From Rhodoluna sp. (GTDB taxonomy: Bacteria; Actinomycetota; Actinomycetes; Actinomycetales; Microbacteriaceae), in the NCBI RefSeq assembly GCF_024641065.1, contig NZ_JAHEDV010000033.1:1-64000 (forward strand): a stretch of 64,000 nt of DNA. The letters are read 5' to 3'. The notes under the pieces were generated by a model that saw only the letters and a list, made by a program, of their open reading frames with translations, was not told the origin of the DNA and made no database searches. The first letter of the stretch is position 1; each line of letters starts with the position of its first letter. This document shows, one piece after another, positions 8,474 through 17,306 of the stretch. The translations under genes were made by a program, and so were the position numbers.

Positions 8474-9228
8474 GCGAATACCCGCTCGCCCTGAGGCAGA
8501 GCACCTAAAACATGAATCAGTCGGTAAGCAAATAGGGATATCAGGAATCCCAGCAGCAAAATACCCACACCCGACTGAGAGTTATAAATGGCAGCATTTT
8601 CAGCGCGCATCGAAAGCATGCCAACAATGAGCCATGGTGCGGCCACTGCAATTTTGGCGGTGCCGACCACCCATCCCTGTTTGGAATCAATTTGGGCTCG
8701 CTGTGAAAGGTCTTGTCTGAGCTGCTTTGCCTGAATACGAAGAATCGTGTTGATTGCTGAACCGCCATTTTGAGTAACTAAGCGCAAGGCCTCGAGAAGT
8801 CGATCTGAATGCTCATCGCCAAATTCACTCTTTAACCAGTCGAGCGCATCTGCGAGCTGCCAACCTGAATCCAGGCGAAAACTGAAACCCAAGAACGCAT
8901 TGCGCAGTCGAGTTGGGCCTCGATCAGCGAGTTCAGTTAGGGCATCGGCAACTGATACACCCGAGACCACCGCCGAAGAAATTGCATCTATAACCTCAGG
9001 CCAGAGTTTGGTTAACTCGCGCCTTCGCATTCGGGCTCGAGTTGCCAGCATTTCGAGCCCAAGACCTAATGTGCCTAGACCACTGAATAAACCGAGTGGC
9101 GCAACACCACTGATTGCCGAAATTACCAAGCCCAAAATCGCCGAAATAAAACACAGCGATAAAAAGAAATCAATCGGTCGAACCCGCTGCAATCCGGCAC
9201 CCTCGAGTGAAGATCTAAGCCACTTCAT
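8470..9228 (-). CDS. TadB-like type II secretion F-family protein
   Basis: The 252-residue product has two N-terminal helices (about 20-63) and a T2SSF domain with the pattern SSAVVSGVSVADALTELADRGP. C-terminal helices near 180-240 complete the fold. It is the second platform protein of the Tad-like machine. The ATG at 9228 is chosen because a longer frame runs inside tadA. Even so the start overlaps the tadA end by 14 nt, and a GTG at 9231 is equally possible. Confidence 0.87.
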   Translation of the reverse strand: MKWLRSSLEGAGLQRVRPIDFFLSLCFISAILGLVISAISGVAPLGLFSGLGTLGLGLEMLATRARMRRRELTKLWPEVIDAISSAVVSGVSVADALTELADRGPTRLRNAFLGFSFRLDSGWQLADALDWLKSEFGDEHSDRLLEALRLVTQNGGSAINTILRIQAKQLRQDLSQRAQIDSKQGWVVGTAKIAVAAPWLIVGMLSMRAENAAIYNSQSGVGILLLGFLISLFAYRLIHVLGALPQGERVFA

Positions 9229-10330
9229 CACAAACCTGATCGAAAGGTAGCAACTTGGCAACGGGCTTGGAGCCTGAATCGCGCCCAACTTCAGCGATTT
9301 CAGCCACTCGGCGAAAACCATCGGCCGATATCGAGCAGTGCACCACTAGGTCGATGCACGAGGCAACCGCTTGGTCGACGAATTCAGTGGCGATGTTCTG
9401 GCCAGCTAGCAGGGGTAGGGTTCTGATTTTCAAAACTGCTTCAGCGGCAGAATTCGCATGAATTGTGCAGGCTCCAGGCATTCCTGAGTTCAGTGCAATT
9501 AGCAGGTCGAGACTCTCGGCTTCTCGAACTTCACCAACCACCAGACGATTCGGCCGCATGCGAAGGGCCTCTTTGATCAAACGTCTGAGCGTTACTTCGC
9601 CCACGCCTTCAAGGTTTGCCTGACGAGTTTGCATCGCCACCCAGTCACGGTTCGGCAAATTGAGCTCAAAAGTCTCTTCGACGCTCACCACACGCATTTC
9701 ATCTGGCACTTCGGCAAGCAGTGCGCTTAGCAGAGTGGTTTTGCCAGTGTGCGTTCCGCCGCTGACCAAGATATTCTTGCCGGCTCTTACTGCTTCGCTC
9801 AGAAAGAGCGCTTCATCAATACCGATTGCGCCCCTGAGCACGAGGTCACTCAAGAGCAGTGCCTTGCGCGGAAACTTGCGAATATTTATCGCCCAATGAT
9901 CACGCGTAATCTCTGGGATCACAACATGCAGCCTCGAACCGTCGGCTAGCGATGCGTCAACAAAGGGAGTTGACCTATCTAGGCGCCTGCCGGTGCTCCT
10001 CAACATTCGTTCAACCAGTGAAGCCAGCTCACTCGCCGTCATTGAAACAGAGACGACCTCGGCTACACCATTTCTGGCAATTCGAATTTCATTCGGTGAG
10101 TTAATCCAAATCTCCTCAACACCTTCGTCATCGAGCAAATTTTGCAGAACGCCGAATCCTTGGATGCTATGAACCAGAGCCTCGCGCACCTGAGACTCTT
10201 CAGGCAAAGTGATTTGGCTTTTTTCGATCACTTCATCCATGGCTTTGTCGATAGCCGATTCAACAGTGAGCTTGTCATCAAGGATGAACTGCCGGGTGCG
10301 CGCACTCACCGATTGCAGCAAATTAGTCAT
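9215..10330 (-). CDS. TadA/CpaF-type secretion ATPase
   Basis: This 371-residue hexameric ATPase powers the Tad pilus or secretion machine. Visible motifs are the N-terminal domain (LLDDEGVEEIWINSPNEIRI), Walker A GGTHTGKTTLL, the Asp/His boxes (VVSVEETFELNLP, VVGEVREAESLDLL) and a late His-box (ACTIHANSA). The gene starts the operon, 97 bp from the divergent tRNA-Leu. Actinobacterial Tad loci commonly have the CpaE-like gene ssd just upstream; none is present here, and no prepilin peptidase is in the window. Confidence 0.93.
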   Translation of the reverse strand: MTNLLQSVSARTRQFILDDKLTVESAIDKAMDEVIEKSQITLPEESQVREALVHSIQGFGVLQNLLDDEGVEEIWINSPNEIRIARNGVAEVVSVSMTASELASLVERMLRSTGRRLDRSTPFVDASLADGSRLHVVIPEITRDHWAINIRKFPRKALLLSDLVLRGAIGIDEALFLSEAVRAGKNILVSGGTHTGKTTLLSALLAEVPDEMRVVSVEETFELNLPNRDWVAMQTRQANLEGVGEVTLRRLIKEALRMRPNRLVVGEVREAESLDLLIALNSGMPGACTIHANSAAEAVLKIRTLPLLAGQNIATEFVDQAVASCIDLVVHCSISADGFRRVAEIAEVGRDSGSKPVAKLLPFDQVCDEVA

Positions 10331-10390
10331 CGAAGCCCTCTTTTCTTGAAGAAGGTCAATATTTATTCAACTTTTTTGCCAGAACCGAAG

Positions 10391-10417
10391 TTATCCACAG
10401 GAGAGATGGCTTATAGT
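10391..10417 (+). promoter_or_regulatory. Likely promoter of tRNA-Leu
   Basis: TATAGT at 10412-10417 is a good -10 element about 10 bp before the mature tRNA. A weaker -35 candidate (TTATCC, 10391-10396) is 15 bp upstream. The -35 overlaps TTATCCACA, which equals the DnaA-box consensus; a single box is expected by chance about once in two such windows. Confidence 0.45.
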
Positions 10418-10427
10418 AATAAGGCAT

Positions 10428-10512
10428 GCGGGAGTGGCGAAATTGGCAGACGCACTGGATTTAGGTTCCAGCGCCGCGAGGCGTGTGGGTTCAAGTCCCA
10501 CCTTCCGCACCA
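10428..10512 (+). tRNA. tRNA-Leu (anticodon UAG)
   Basis: The 85-nt gene has a closed acceptor stem (GCGGGAG with CTTCCGC), the Leu D-arm and an anticodon stem CTGGA/TCCAG. TAG is at 10462-10464 in the loop, and the long variable arm (GCGCCGCGAGGCGT region) marks class II tRNAs. The T-loop is GGTTCAAGTCC, and the CCA end is encoded. It reads CUA and, by wobble, other CUN codons. A terminator follows directly. Confidence 0.97.
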
Positions 10513-10514
10513 AC

Positions 10515-10551
10515 AAAAAACCAGACAAGTTCAACTTGGTCTGGTTTTTTT
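10515..10551 (+). terminator. Terminator of tRNA-Leu
   Basis: The hairpin AACCAGAC-AAGTT / AACTT-G-GTCTGGTT, with one bulged G, is followed by a run of seven T. It starts 3 nt after the CCA end of the tRNA. Confidence 0.85.
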
Positions 10552-10632
10552 GACTTAACCGGTCGCACAATGTTGGGTAAACCCAGCATGTTCGCTTTTG
10601 CGACCATATAGATTGCTAATTTCGTCTAATAC

Positions 10633-10646
10633 TTCGCTATTGCGAA
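10633..10646. repeat. Inverted repeat shared with 56193-56206
   Basis: TTCGC-TATT-GCGAA occurs here, just before the LAxTG surface protein gene. An identical 14-mer lies in front of the hypothetical gene at 55720-56160. It could be an operator, but a 14-base match within 64 kb is not rare. Confidence 0.3.
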
Positions 10647-10676
10647 TATTCTTTGCACAGACGATTGGTGGCACAA

Positions 10677-12395
10677 GTGAAAATTCGCGTTCAGAGCAAA
10701 AAGGCGCTGACATTCGGCATCCTCGCGTCGGTCTTTTTGGCAATGGCCCCTGCCTTGATAATCGTTGACGAAGCTGATGCTCGCCCAGCAACCAAGGTGA
10801 CCATTTGCCACCGCACCAATGCAACCACCAACCCTTACCGTCGAATCACGGTTTCTAAGAACGCTGCTGATGGCCAGGGAAACAACGATCACACCTCCCA
10901 CAACGAGAGCTACAACGATGGCACCACGATTCACAAGGTGTTCAACAAAGACATTACGTATCCAAATAACCAGAAGGACTGGGGCGACATCATTCCTCCG
11001 TTCACCAGCGGCAACTCACTTACATCCGGGTACAACTGGGATGAACCTCGCGCGCAGAGCATCTTCTATGGAACCGACGGTTATTTCGGGGTTTGTAAGT
11101 CGCTAAACGCTAAACAATACATCGAGGCTCAGGTTTCAAGCCGCCCAGCCGGCGAGACCGAAGCAGATGCAAAAGCTCGCGCGCTTCATGAACTTGACGA
11201 CATGGGAGCAAACGAAGACGCCGCTTTGAAGTCGGAACTTGGGGGCTCCTTTACCCTTGCTGACCCAGCCGACCTTGAACGAGAGTTGAATGAGTTGACC
11301 GTGCCACCAGCCGGCCCAACCCCGCCTGCCGCTATTTCTCAGTCGATTGCCGGAGTGGTTTGGATTGACCTTGACCGCGACGGTGTCGAAGACGAGGGGG
11401 AGCCCCGTGCCAAGGGTGTTTCAGTGACCCTGGATGACCCTGCGGTAACTACCGGAATCGCAGCCCGCAGGATTACCGCTCAGTCGACCACCTACATCAC
11501 CACCGACGAAACCGGCGCCTTCTTATTCACCAGCGTTGTTGAGGGCGAATGGTTGGTCTCGGCAACTCCTCCAGCGGAACTGAGCGTAACCTACGACTCT
11601 GAAGGTGCGGCCAGCGATGGCCAGGCCCTGGTGCTTGTTCCTGCAGGTTCTGCTGGTTTTGGTTGGGTTGGGCTTGTAGGTGACGGATCGATTCAGGCTG
11701 AAGTTCGTGACCCTCTAAATCAACCAGCTGATACCGAAGTGGTTATTTGCTGGGCCGGGCAAGACAACATCAGAGATAACTCCGACGATGTTTGCTTTAC
11801 ACTGACCCCTACCGGCGGTGAAGTGAACCAGGATGGCTTGCCGGCCGGAAACTACTCACTCGATTCAGTGGATGGAGAGGCTAGCGAAGGTGAATTTACA
11901 CTTCAATCACTGACCCCTTACACGACTCCACTGGGAAGTGACACTCAGGCCCTATTGCCTCAGGTGATTACTTTTGAACAGCCAAACGATCAATTGCTCG
12001 GTGATGGCACTTTGACGATTGCTCCGACAGCTGACTCATCACTCGCGGTTACCTTAACTTCGAGCACCCCGAGTGTCTGCACAATTTCTGGCGGCGTAAT
12101 TACATTCGTTGCAGCGGGAACCTGCACCATCGAGGCGAGTCAAGCGGGCAACGGAACTTATTCACCAGCCACTAGCGTGACTCGCTCATTCCTTATCTCT
12201 GATCCTGATTCGCCAACTCCAGAGGAACCGGTGGATGAGGAAGTAGTGGATGGTGAAACAGGAGCACCTGAAAACCGGAACGAAGTTTTGGCTGACACCG
12301 GCGGCACCGACTCAACCCTCTTGCAACTTGCAGCGGGCTTGACCATGATTGCTGCCGGAGCCACGATGCTAAAAACTAGAAGGCGTCGTCACTAA
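10677..12395 (+). CDS. Secreted, probably sortase-anchored surface protein with LAxTG signal
   Basis: The 572-residue protein has a signal peptide (basic KIRVQSKK, hydrophobic core, then DEADARPA). A Cys/His-containing domain (TICHRTNATTNPYRRITVS) follows at about 30-150. A helical, acidic stretch comes next, then an SdrD/Cna-B-like domain (SIAGVVWIDLDRDGVEDEGE) at about 220-330 and an Ig-like bacterial repeat (VTLTSSTPSVCTISGGVITF) at about 430-500. The C-terminus has LADTG, a hydrophobic stretch and RRRRH, the layout of a sortase substrate. LAxTG is the motif known for class E sortases. GTG at 10677 is preferred (GGTGG upstream); TTG at 10653 is possible. Function is unknown beyond surface display. 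Confidence 0.85.
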   Translation: MKIRVQSKKALTFGILASVFLAMAPALIIVDEADARPATKVTICHRTNATTNPYRRITVSKNAADGQGNNDHTSHNESYNDGTTIHKVFNKDITYPNNQKDWGDIIPPFTSGNSLTSGYNWDEPRAQSIFYGTDGYFGVCKSLNAKQYIEAQVSSRPAGETEADAKARALHELDDMGANEDAALKSELGGSFTLADPADLERELNELTVPPAGPTPPAAISQSIAGVVWIDLDRDGVEDEGEPRAKGVSVTLDDPAVTTGIAARRITAQSTTYITTDETGAFLFTSVVEGEWLVSATPPAELSVTYDSEGAASDGQALVLVPAGSAGFGWVGLVGDGSIQAEVRDPLNQPADTEVVICWAGQDNIRDNSDDVCFTLTPTGGEVNQDGLPAGNYSLDSVDGEASEGEFTLQSLTPYTTPLGSDTQALLPQVITFEQPNDQLLGDGTLTIAPTADSSLAVTLTSSTPSVCTISGGVITFVAAGTCTIEASQAGNGTYSPATSVTRSFLISDPDSPTPEEPVDEEVVDGETGAPENRNEVLADTGGTDSTLLQLAAGLTMIAAGATMLKTRRRRH

Positions 12396-12403
12396 AAAGT
12401 GTG

Positions 12404-12439
12404 AAAAAACCGGTCAGAGTTCGCCCTGACCGGTTTTTT
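12404..12439. terminator. Bidirectional terminator
   Basis: AAAAAACCGGTCAG and CTGACCGGTTTTTT form a long stem flanked by A and T runs. It lies between the stop of the surface protein gene and that of the convergent alpha-galactosidase gene, so it can serve both. Confidence 0.9.
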
Positions 12440-12445
12440 ATTCAG

Positions 12446-14563
12446 CTAGATTCGATCTAATTCAACCAAAATGGCGTTTTCTGGGGCCAGCACAGGCGGT
12501 CGCAAACCAACCTTGGCAAGTGCAGCACCGGTTAGTTCTACACCGGTCATCCAGATTGGGTTCTGGCGACCAATGGTGATGCCTGCGCCGGCTGGTTCAA
12601 CCAAGCGAACTCGGTAGGTAGCTGCCGCGTCAAGACCTTCGAAACGCATGGCGTTTGGCGTGATGCTAGGGGTTGAGCGCAAGGTCGCCAGGGCAAAGAT
12701 TGCTCGAGACTTGTCATGCGACACAACACCGTGAACGAATGCGCTGTCGTCAGGCTGCTCAACTCGCACCATGCGGCCACCGTGCAGCAACGCACGGTTT
12801 TGCTTGTAATAAGCGGCCCAACCCTTGAGAGCAGCGCGCTCTTCATCTGTGGTCTGGGTTAGGTCCCATTCAAGTCCCGCGTGACCAAACAGAGCGGTAA
12901 CTGCTCTGAAAGCCAATTCGTGAGTTCTGAAAGTTGTGTGTGCATGGTGCGGCCCGATGTGCGAACCGAGCATTTCAGGCGGAATAGCGAATTGGGTGTA
13001 ACGCTGAATGTACTGACGCTCCAACGCATCATTGCAGTCAGAGGTCCAGAAACGATCAGCGTGCTCAACCATTCCGAGATCAATGCGGCCACCACCCGAA
13101 GCACAAGACTCAATTTCAAGCCCCGGATGACGTCGCTTGAGCTCGTCAAATAGGCGATAAATTGCTTTGGTTTGCTCCCGAACAGCAGCCTTGCCAAAGT
13201 GAGCCGCCTCGGTGAGAGTGCGATTGTGATCCCACTTGATGTAGTCAATTTCGTATTCACAAAGAATTGCATCAACCTGACCAAGAACGTGCTCAAAAGC
13301 CCCAGGATGTGTGATGTCTAGCACCTGCTGGAGTCTGCCAAATGGCGGAATGCGGTTGCCAACCTGGAAAATCCATTCTGGGTGGGCGCGGTAAACATCC
13401 GAATCAGGGTTGACCATCTCACCCTCGAACCAAAGCCCGAACTCCATGCCGCGTGCCTTCACAACGTCAATAAGTGGCTTCAAGCCGTCAGGCCAGGCAT
13501 CCTTGCTGACTATCCAGTCGCCAAGTCCAGACTTGTCATCGCGCCTTGAACCAAACCAACCATCGTCAAGAACAAATCGTTCAACGCCAATTTCTTGGGC
13601 CACATCAGCAAGCGCGGTTAGCTTTTCTAGGTTGTGATCAAAGTAGACAGCCTCCCAAACATTAAGGCTGAGCGGGCGCGGGCGCACTGTGCTCGGGTGG
13701 TTTGGGCGCGATCGCAACCAACGGTAGTGGCGATCGGTAATGCCGTCGATGCCAACCTCGGAATGTGCAGCAATAACTACCGGCGCTTCATAGGTCTCGC
13801 CGGCGGCCAAAATTACCTCACCCGGCTGCAAAAGCTCGCCAGCCGCCATGGTGGTTCGGCCGGTGGCCATTTTTTCAATCAGGTGGCGAGTGTTGCCGCT
13901 CCACTGCAGACCAAGCGACCAAACTTCACCCTGCTGGTAGCCGGCTCCCGCAGTCATCGCCAACTGCACGATGGTGTAATCGTGGCCAGAACGACCCTCG
14001 CGGCCTTCGCGGGCCCAAGTTCCAACCTGAATCGGGCGTCGCTGCGGCTGACGCTCTTTAACCCAACGACCGGTGAAATCCATGGTTTCAGCTGCGTAAT
14101 CAGGCAGCGGCATGAAGGTGGTCAGTGCATCTAGTGAAAAGTCACCAGCACCGGTGTTCTTTACGCTCTGCGAAATCTTTAGAACTCCGCCAGAGGCAAA
14201 CTCAAACTTTACGGTGAGTTCAAGGCCAGCTTGCTCATCGGCACTGCGAACGAATAGAGAGTTTTCAGTTGCAGAAACCTCGACAACCTCAAACTTTTGT
14301 GACCAGTCCAAGCCGGCACGGTGGCCAAGCAATGCTGGGCGACCGAGAAAACCGCGGGCATTTTCGCGCCAAACGCCAGGGTTCTGATAATCGTCTAGGT
14401 CACCGTGAGGAACAGCCTCGCGAGTCGCATTAATAAAGTCTTGTTCATTGAAACCCTGGCCGAGGCTGGCTCCCCAGTGCAAAACCACGGGAGTACCGGT
14501 TGATAAGTAAACCACAATTGAAGCGCCGTCTGACTGCAGGTTAAAGAAGGTTGCTTGCGACAT
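12446..14563 (-). CDS. Alpha-galactosidase, glycoside hydrolase family 36
   Basis: This enzyme hydrolyses terminal alpha-1,6-galactosides such as melibiose and raffinose. The 705-residue product has an N-terminal beta-sandwich (about 1-280), a central TIM barrel and a C-terminal beta domain. GH36 motifs are intact: RFVLDDGWFGSRRDD, the nucleophile Asp in IDYIKWDHNR, ESCASGGGRIDLG, and the acid/base Asp in RFWTSDCNDALERQ. There is no signal peptide, so it is cytoplasmic and needs an importer not seen nearby. A LacI-type operator-like site lies just before the ATG. Confidence 0.95.
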   Translation of the reverse strand: MSQATFFNLQSDGASIVVYLSTGTPVVLHWGASLGQGFNEQDFINATREAVPHGDLDDYQNPGVWRENARGFLGRPALLGHRAGLDWSQKFEVVEVSATENSLFVRSADEQAGLELTVKFEFASGGVLKISQSVKNTGAGDFSLDALTTFMPLPDYAAETMDFTGRWVKERQPQRRPIQVGTWAREGREGRSGHDYTIVQLAMTAGAGYQQGEVWSLGLQWSGNTRHLIEKMATGRTTMAAGELLQPGEVILAAGETYEAPVVIAAHSEVGIDGITDRHYRWLRSRPNHPSTVRPRPLSLNVWEAVYFDHNLEKLTALADVAQEIGVERFVLDDGWFGSRRDDKSGLGDWIVSKDAWPDGLKPLIDVVKARGMEFGLWFEGEMVNPDSDVYRAHPEWIFQVGNRIPPFGRLQQVLDITHPGAFEHVLGQVDAILCEYEIDYIKWDHNRTLTEAAHFGKAAVREQTKAIYRLFDELKRRHPGLEIESCASGGGRIDLGMVEHADRFWTSDCNDALERQYIQRYTQFAIPPEMLGSHIGPHHAHTTFRTHELAFRAVTALFGHAGLEWDLTQTTDEERAALKGWAAYYKQNRALLHGGRMVRVEQPDDSAFVHGVVSHDKSRAIFALATLRSTPSITPNAMRFEGLDAAATYRVRLVEPAGAGITIGRQNPIWMTGVELTGAALAKVGLRPPVLAPENAILVELDRI

Positions 14564-14577
14564 AGATTTTCTCGATT

Positions 14578-14592
14578 TCTAAAGCGTTTACA
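14578..14592 (-). promoter_or_regulatory. LacI-family operator-like site before alpha-galactosidase
   Basis: The minus-strand sequence TGTAAACGCTTTAG has a near-palindromic core around CG, 16 bp before the start codon. This is the look of LacI/CcpA-family operators. No regulator gene is adjacent, so the binding protein is unknown. Confidence 0.45.
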
Positions 14593-14657
14593 GCGAGATT
14601 CCATTGTTCCAAACAAACCGACTGCTATGTCAGCAAACGGCAATTAAGTGACGATTT

Positions 14658-15230
14658 TTACAAACTTTTTTGCATCAACACGGTGCCCAGCCAGCGGCCA
14701 AACTTAAAGCCAACTTTTCCGAGGTGACCTTGGTGCTTGAAGCCAAAGTGTTCGTGAAGGGCAATTGATGATTCAGCGCCCTGATCTGAAATTACCGCGA
14801 CAATTTCACGCGCACCTGCTGCCTTAGCCTGATCAATAAGTTCAGCCAGCAACTTGGTTCCAACGCGTTTTCCGATTGCCGCTGGTCTCAAATAAATTGA
14901 ATCTTCAACCGTGCGTTTGAATGCCGACTTTTGTCGCCAAGGAGCTACGTAGGCAAAACCCAGAGTCTGGCCGCCACCCGATTTAGCTACCAGGAACGGC
15001 ATACCAAGGCTTTGAATCCAGGCAAATTTTTCTCGCCACTGCTCAATTGACATCACGTCTTCGTCAAAGGTGACCACCGAGTTGCGAATGTAATAGTTAT
15101 AAATCTCGGCGCATTGAGGTAGGTCGGCCTCAACCGCGGGGCGAACCACAACCTCGTTTGAATCGGGTTGAGCACCCTTGGCTTTTTTGGCACGAACCAA
15201 CCGCCAGCGTGATTCGGAATCTAGAGGCAT
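14658..15230 (-). CDS. GNAT N-acetyltransferase (phosphinothricin acetyltransferase-like)
   Basis: The 190-residue protein has a GNAT fold starting at about residue 27 (VVVRPAVEADLPQCAEIYNYYI), with the Pat/Bar/YwnH family pattern VTFDE and GFAYVAPWRQKSAFKRTVEDSIYL. The acetyl-CoA loop IGKRVGTKLL and the C-terminal EHFGFKHQGHLGKVGFKFGRW follow. Family members acetylate phosphinothricin, methionine sulfoximine or other small amines; the natural substrate here is unknown. The first 26 basic residues are an extension that may not be translated. The stop of ung lies 12 bp upstream on the same strand, so the two may form an operon. Confidence 0.85.
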   Translation of the reverse strand: MPLDSESRWRLVRAKKAKGAQPDSNEVVVRPAVEADLPQCAEIYNYYIRNSVVTFDEDVMSIEQWREKFAWIQSLGMPFLVAKSGGGQTLGFAYVAPWRQKSAFKRTVEDSIYLRPAAIGKRVGTKLLAELIDQAKAAGAREIVAVISDQGAESSIALHEHFGFKHQGHLGKVGFKFGRWLGTVLMQKSL

Positions 15231-15242
15231 CTATTCACTTTC

Positions 15243-15899
15243 TCAACAAGCCCAATCAATCGACTTCAAACCAGCCTGTTGCAAGGCATCGTTGGTTCTA
15301 GAAAACGGCTTCGAACCAAAGAAACCTTTTCGGGCAGAAAGCGGGCTCGGATGAGCCGAAGCAATCACAACGCAATCGCAGAGTGCCTGTCGAAGTTCTT
15401 GGGCCTGCGCACCCCAAAGTATGGCAACCAGGTTTCTACCCAACTGACGATTCAGAACGCGGATAACCCGGTCGGTGAACTCAGCCCAACCCAGATCTGA
15501 GTGTGCGCCCGCTTCAGAAACATCGGTGGTTAGGTGCCGATTCAGCAGCAAGACTCCCTGAGCAGACCACTTGGTTAGATCACCGCCAGCTGAAACAGTT
15601 CGACCAATGTCGTCACGCAATTCGATCATGATGTTCTTCAAACTTCGCGGCAACGGATTTGTTCCCTGCGCCACTGCGAATGAGAGCCCGATGGCGTGAC
15701 CGGGTGTTGGATACGGATCTTGCCCGACGATCAGAACCCGAACATCCTGAAGCGGCAACTCAAATGCGCGCATGATTTTAGAAAAATCAGGAACAAACTC
15801 TGAACCGTTGCTGCGCAGTTTTGCCTCGAGTTTTTCGAGTGAAGGCTGGGTGTCTGCGAGCGCAATTTGCCAACTCTGATCCATCTGCTCGAACAACAT
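15243..15899 (-). CDS. ung: Uracil-DNA glycosylase, family 1
   Basis: Ung removes uracil from DNA in base excision repair. The 218-residue product has the catalytic water-activating loop VGQDPYPTPGHAIGLSF, the uracil-binding strand VLLLNRHLTTD and the minor-groove loop HPSPLSARKGFFGSKPFSRTN, all intact. ATG at 15899 gives a normal-length protein. The gene is divergent from metY and upstream of the GNAT gene. Confidence 0.97.
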   Translation of the reverse strand: MLFEQMDQSWQIALADTQPSLEKLEAKLRSNGSEFVPDFSKIMRAFELPLQDVRVLIVGQDPYPTPGHAIGLSFAVAQGTNPLPRSLKNIMIELRDDIGRTVSAGGDLTKWSAQGVLLLNRHLTTDVSEAGAHSDLGWAEFTDRVIRVLNRQLGRNLVAILWGAQAQELRQALCDCVVIASAHPSPLSARKGFFGSKPFSRTNDALQQAGLKSIDWAC

Positions 15900-16007
15900 G
15901 GTTCAAGCATATGCTCATTCGATTACCTTCTGTTGCTTGCACTGTTTCATCCGTGTGAATTTGCTCGTACGCTTTAGACAATCGCAATGTAAATGGAGGA
16001 AAGCATC

Positions 16008-17306
16008 ATGAGCACTGACCCAAACAACTGGGGTTTTGAAACTGCACAGATTCACGCCGGTGCAGCACCAGACCCAACCACAAACGCACGCGTAACCCCG
16101 ATTTATCAGACCACGGCATACACGTTCAACTCATCTGAGCACGCCGCCAAACTGTTTGGGCTAGCTGAATTTGGCAACATTTATACCCGAATCATGAACC
16201 CAACCCAGGATGTAGCCGAAAAGCGCATCGCAGCACTTGAGGGCGGAACCGCTGCCCTGTTGCTGTCATCAGGTCAGGCAGCTGAGACTTTTGCAATTTT
16301 GAACATTGCACAAGCCGGTGACCACATTGTTGCGTCTTCGTCAATCTATGGCGGCACCTACAACTTGTTCAAGTACACCCTGCCTAAATTGGGCATCAAC
16401 ACAACTTTTGTTGAAAACCAGGATGACCTTGCCGAGTGGGCAGCGGCAGTTCAGCCAAACACCAAGGCGTTCTTTGCTGAGACCATCGGCAACCCAACCG
16501 TTGCCATTCTTGACATCGAAGGTGTTGCCAAGGTTGCTCACGACAACGGTGTTCCACTGCTTGTCGACAACACCGTTGCGACCCCTTACCTAATTCGCCC
16601 ACTTGAATTTGGCGCCGACATCGTCATTCACTCAGCCACCAAATTTTTGGGTGGCCACGGAACAGTGGTTGCCGGAGCGATTGTTGACGGCGGAAAGTTT
16701 GAGTGGAGCAAGTCAGACAAGTTCCCTGGCCTGACCACTCCAGACCCGTCATATCACGGCGTGAACTACACCGCTGCACTAGGCGATGCCATCGCTTACA
16801 TCATCAAGGCTCGTGTTCAATTGCTTCGCGACATTGGTGCCTCGATTGCTCCGGCAAGCGCTTGGCAGCTTATCCAGGGCATTGAGACCTTGAGCTTGCG
16901 TGTTGAACGACACGTTGCAAATGCGCAGAAGATTGCTGAGTGGCTAGTTAAGCACCCGCAGGTTGAAAGCGTGAACTACGCGGGTCTTCCGACCTCGCGC
17001 TGGTTTGATGCTGGCAAAAAGTACTCGCCTAAGGGTGCCGGTGCAATCGTCTCATTCGAGATCAAGGGTGGAGTGGCAGCCGGAGCAAAGTTTGTAGATG
17101 GCTTGAACCTATTTAGCCACGTGGCAAACATAGGTGACGTTCGATCATTGGTAATTCACCCTGCTTCAACCACTCACTCGCAGCTGACACCAGAACAACA
17201 GCAGAGCTCAGGCGTTACCCCTGGCTTGATTCGCCTATCTGTTGGTCTTGAGTCGGTTGATGACCTGATTGCCGACCTAGAAACAGCGTTCCAAGCAGCA
17301 AAGTAG
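16008..17306 (+). CDS. metY: O-acetylhomoserine aminocarboxypropyltransferase/cysteine synthase-type enzyme MetY
   Basis: MetY makes homocysteine from O-acetylhomoserine and sulfide, using PLP. The 432-residue protein belongs to the Cys/Met metabolism PLP family: IMNPTQDVAEKRIAALEGG, SSGQAAETFA, and the Schiff-base Lys in DIVIHSATKFLGGHGT. The long insert before the C-terminal domain (KFPGLTTPDPSYHGVNY) is typical of MetY rather than MetB. The ATG at 16008 is preferred over 15993 because GGAGGAAAG lies just before it. It is followed by metX, which makes its substrate. Confidence 0.95.
   Translation: MSTDPNNWGFETAQIHAGAAPDPTTNARVTPIYQTTAYTFNSSEHAAKLFGLAEFGNIYTRIMNPTQDVAEKRIAALEGGTAALLLSSGQAAETFAILNIAQAGDHIVASSSIYGGTYNLFKYTLPKLGINTTFVENQDDLAEWAAAVQPNTKAFFAETIGNPTVAILDIEGVAKVAHDNGVPLLVDNTVATPYLIRPLEFGADIVIHSATKFLGGHGTVVAGAIVDGGKFEWSKSDKFPGLTTPDPSYHGVNYTAALGDAIAYIIKARVQLLRDIGASIAPASAWQLIQGIETLSLRVERHVANAQKIAEWLVKHPQVESVNYAGLPTSRWFDAGKKYSPKGAGAIVSFEIKGGVAAGAKFVDGLNLFSHVANIGDVRSLVIHPASTTHSQLTPEQQQSSGVTPGLIRLSVGLESVDDLIADLETAFQAAK

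Noticed and set aside
10391-10399. TTATCCACA, a perfect DnaA box
   Set aside because: It is single, with no cluster, AT-rich element or dnaA/dnaN nearby; one exact copy is expected by chance about once in two windows of this size.
15900-16007. Possible SAM riboswitch before metY
   Set aside because: The spacer is short, with no conserved SAM-I/SAM-II/SAM-IV core or terminator hairpin visible.
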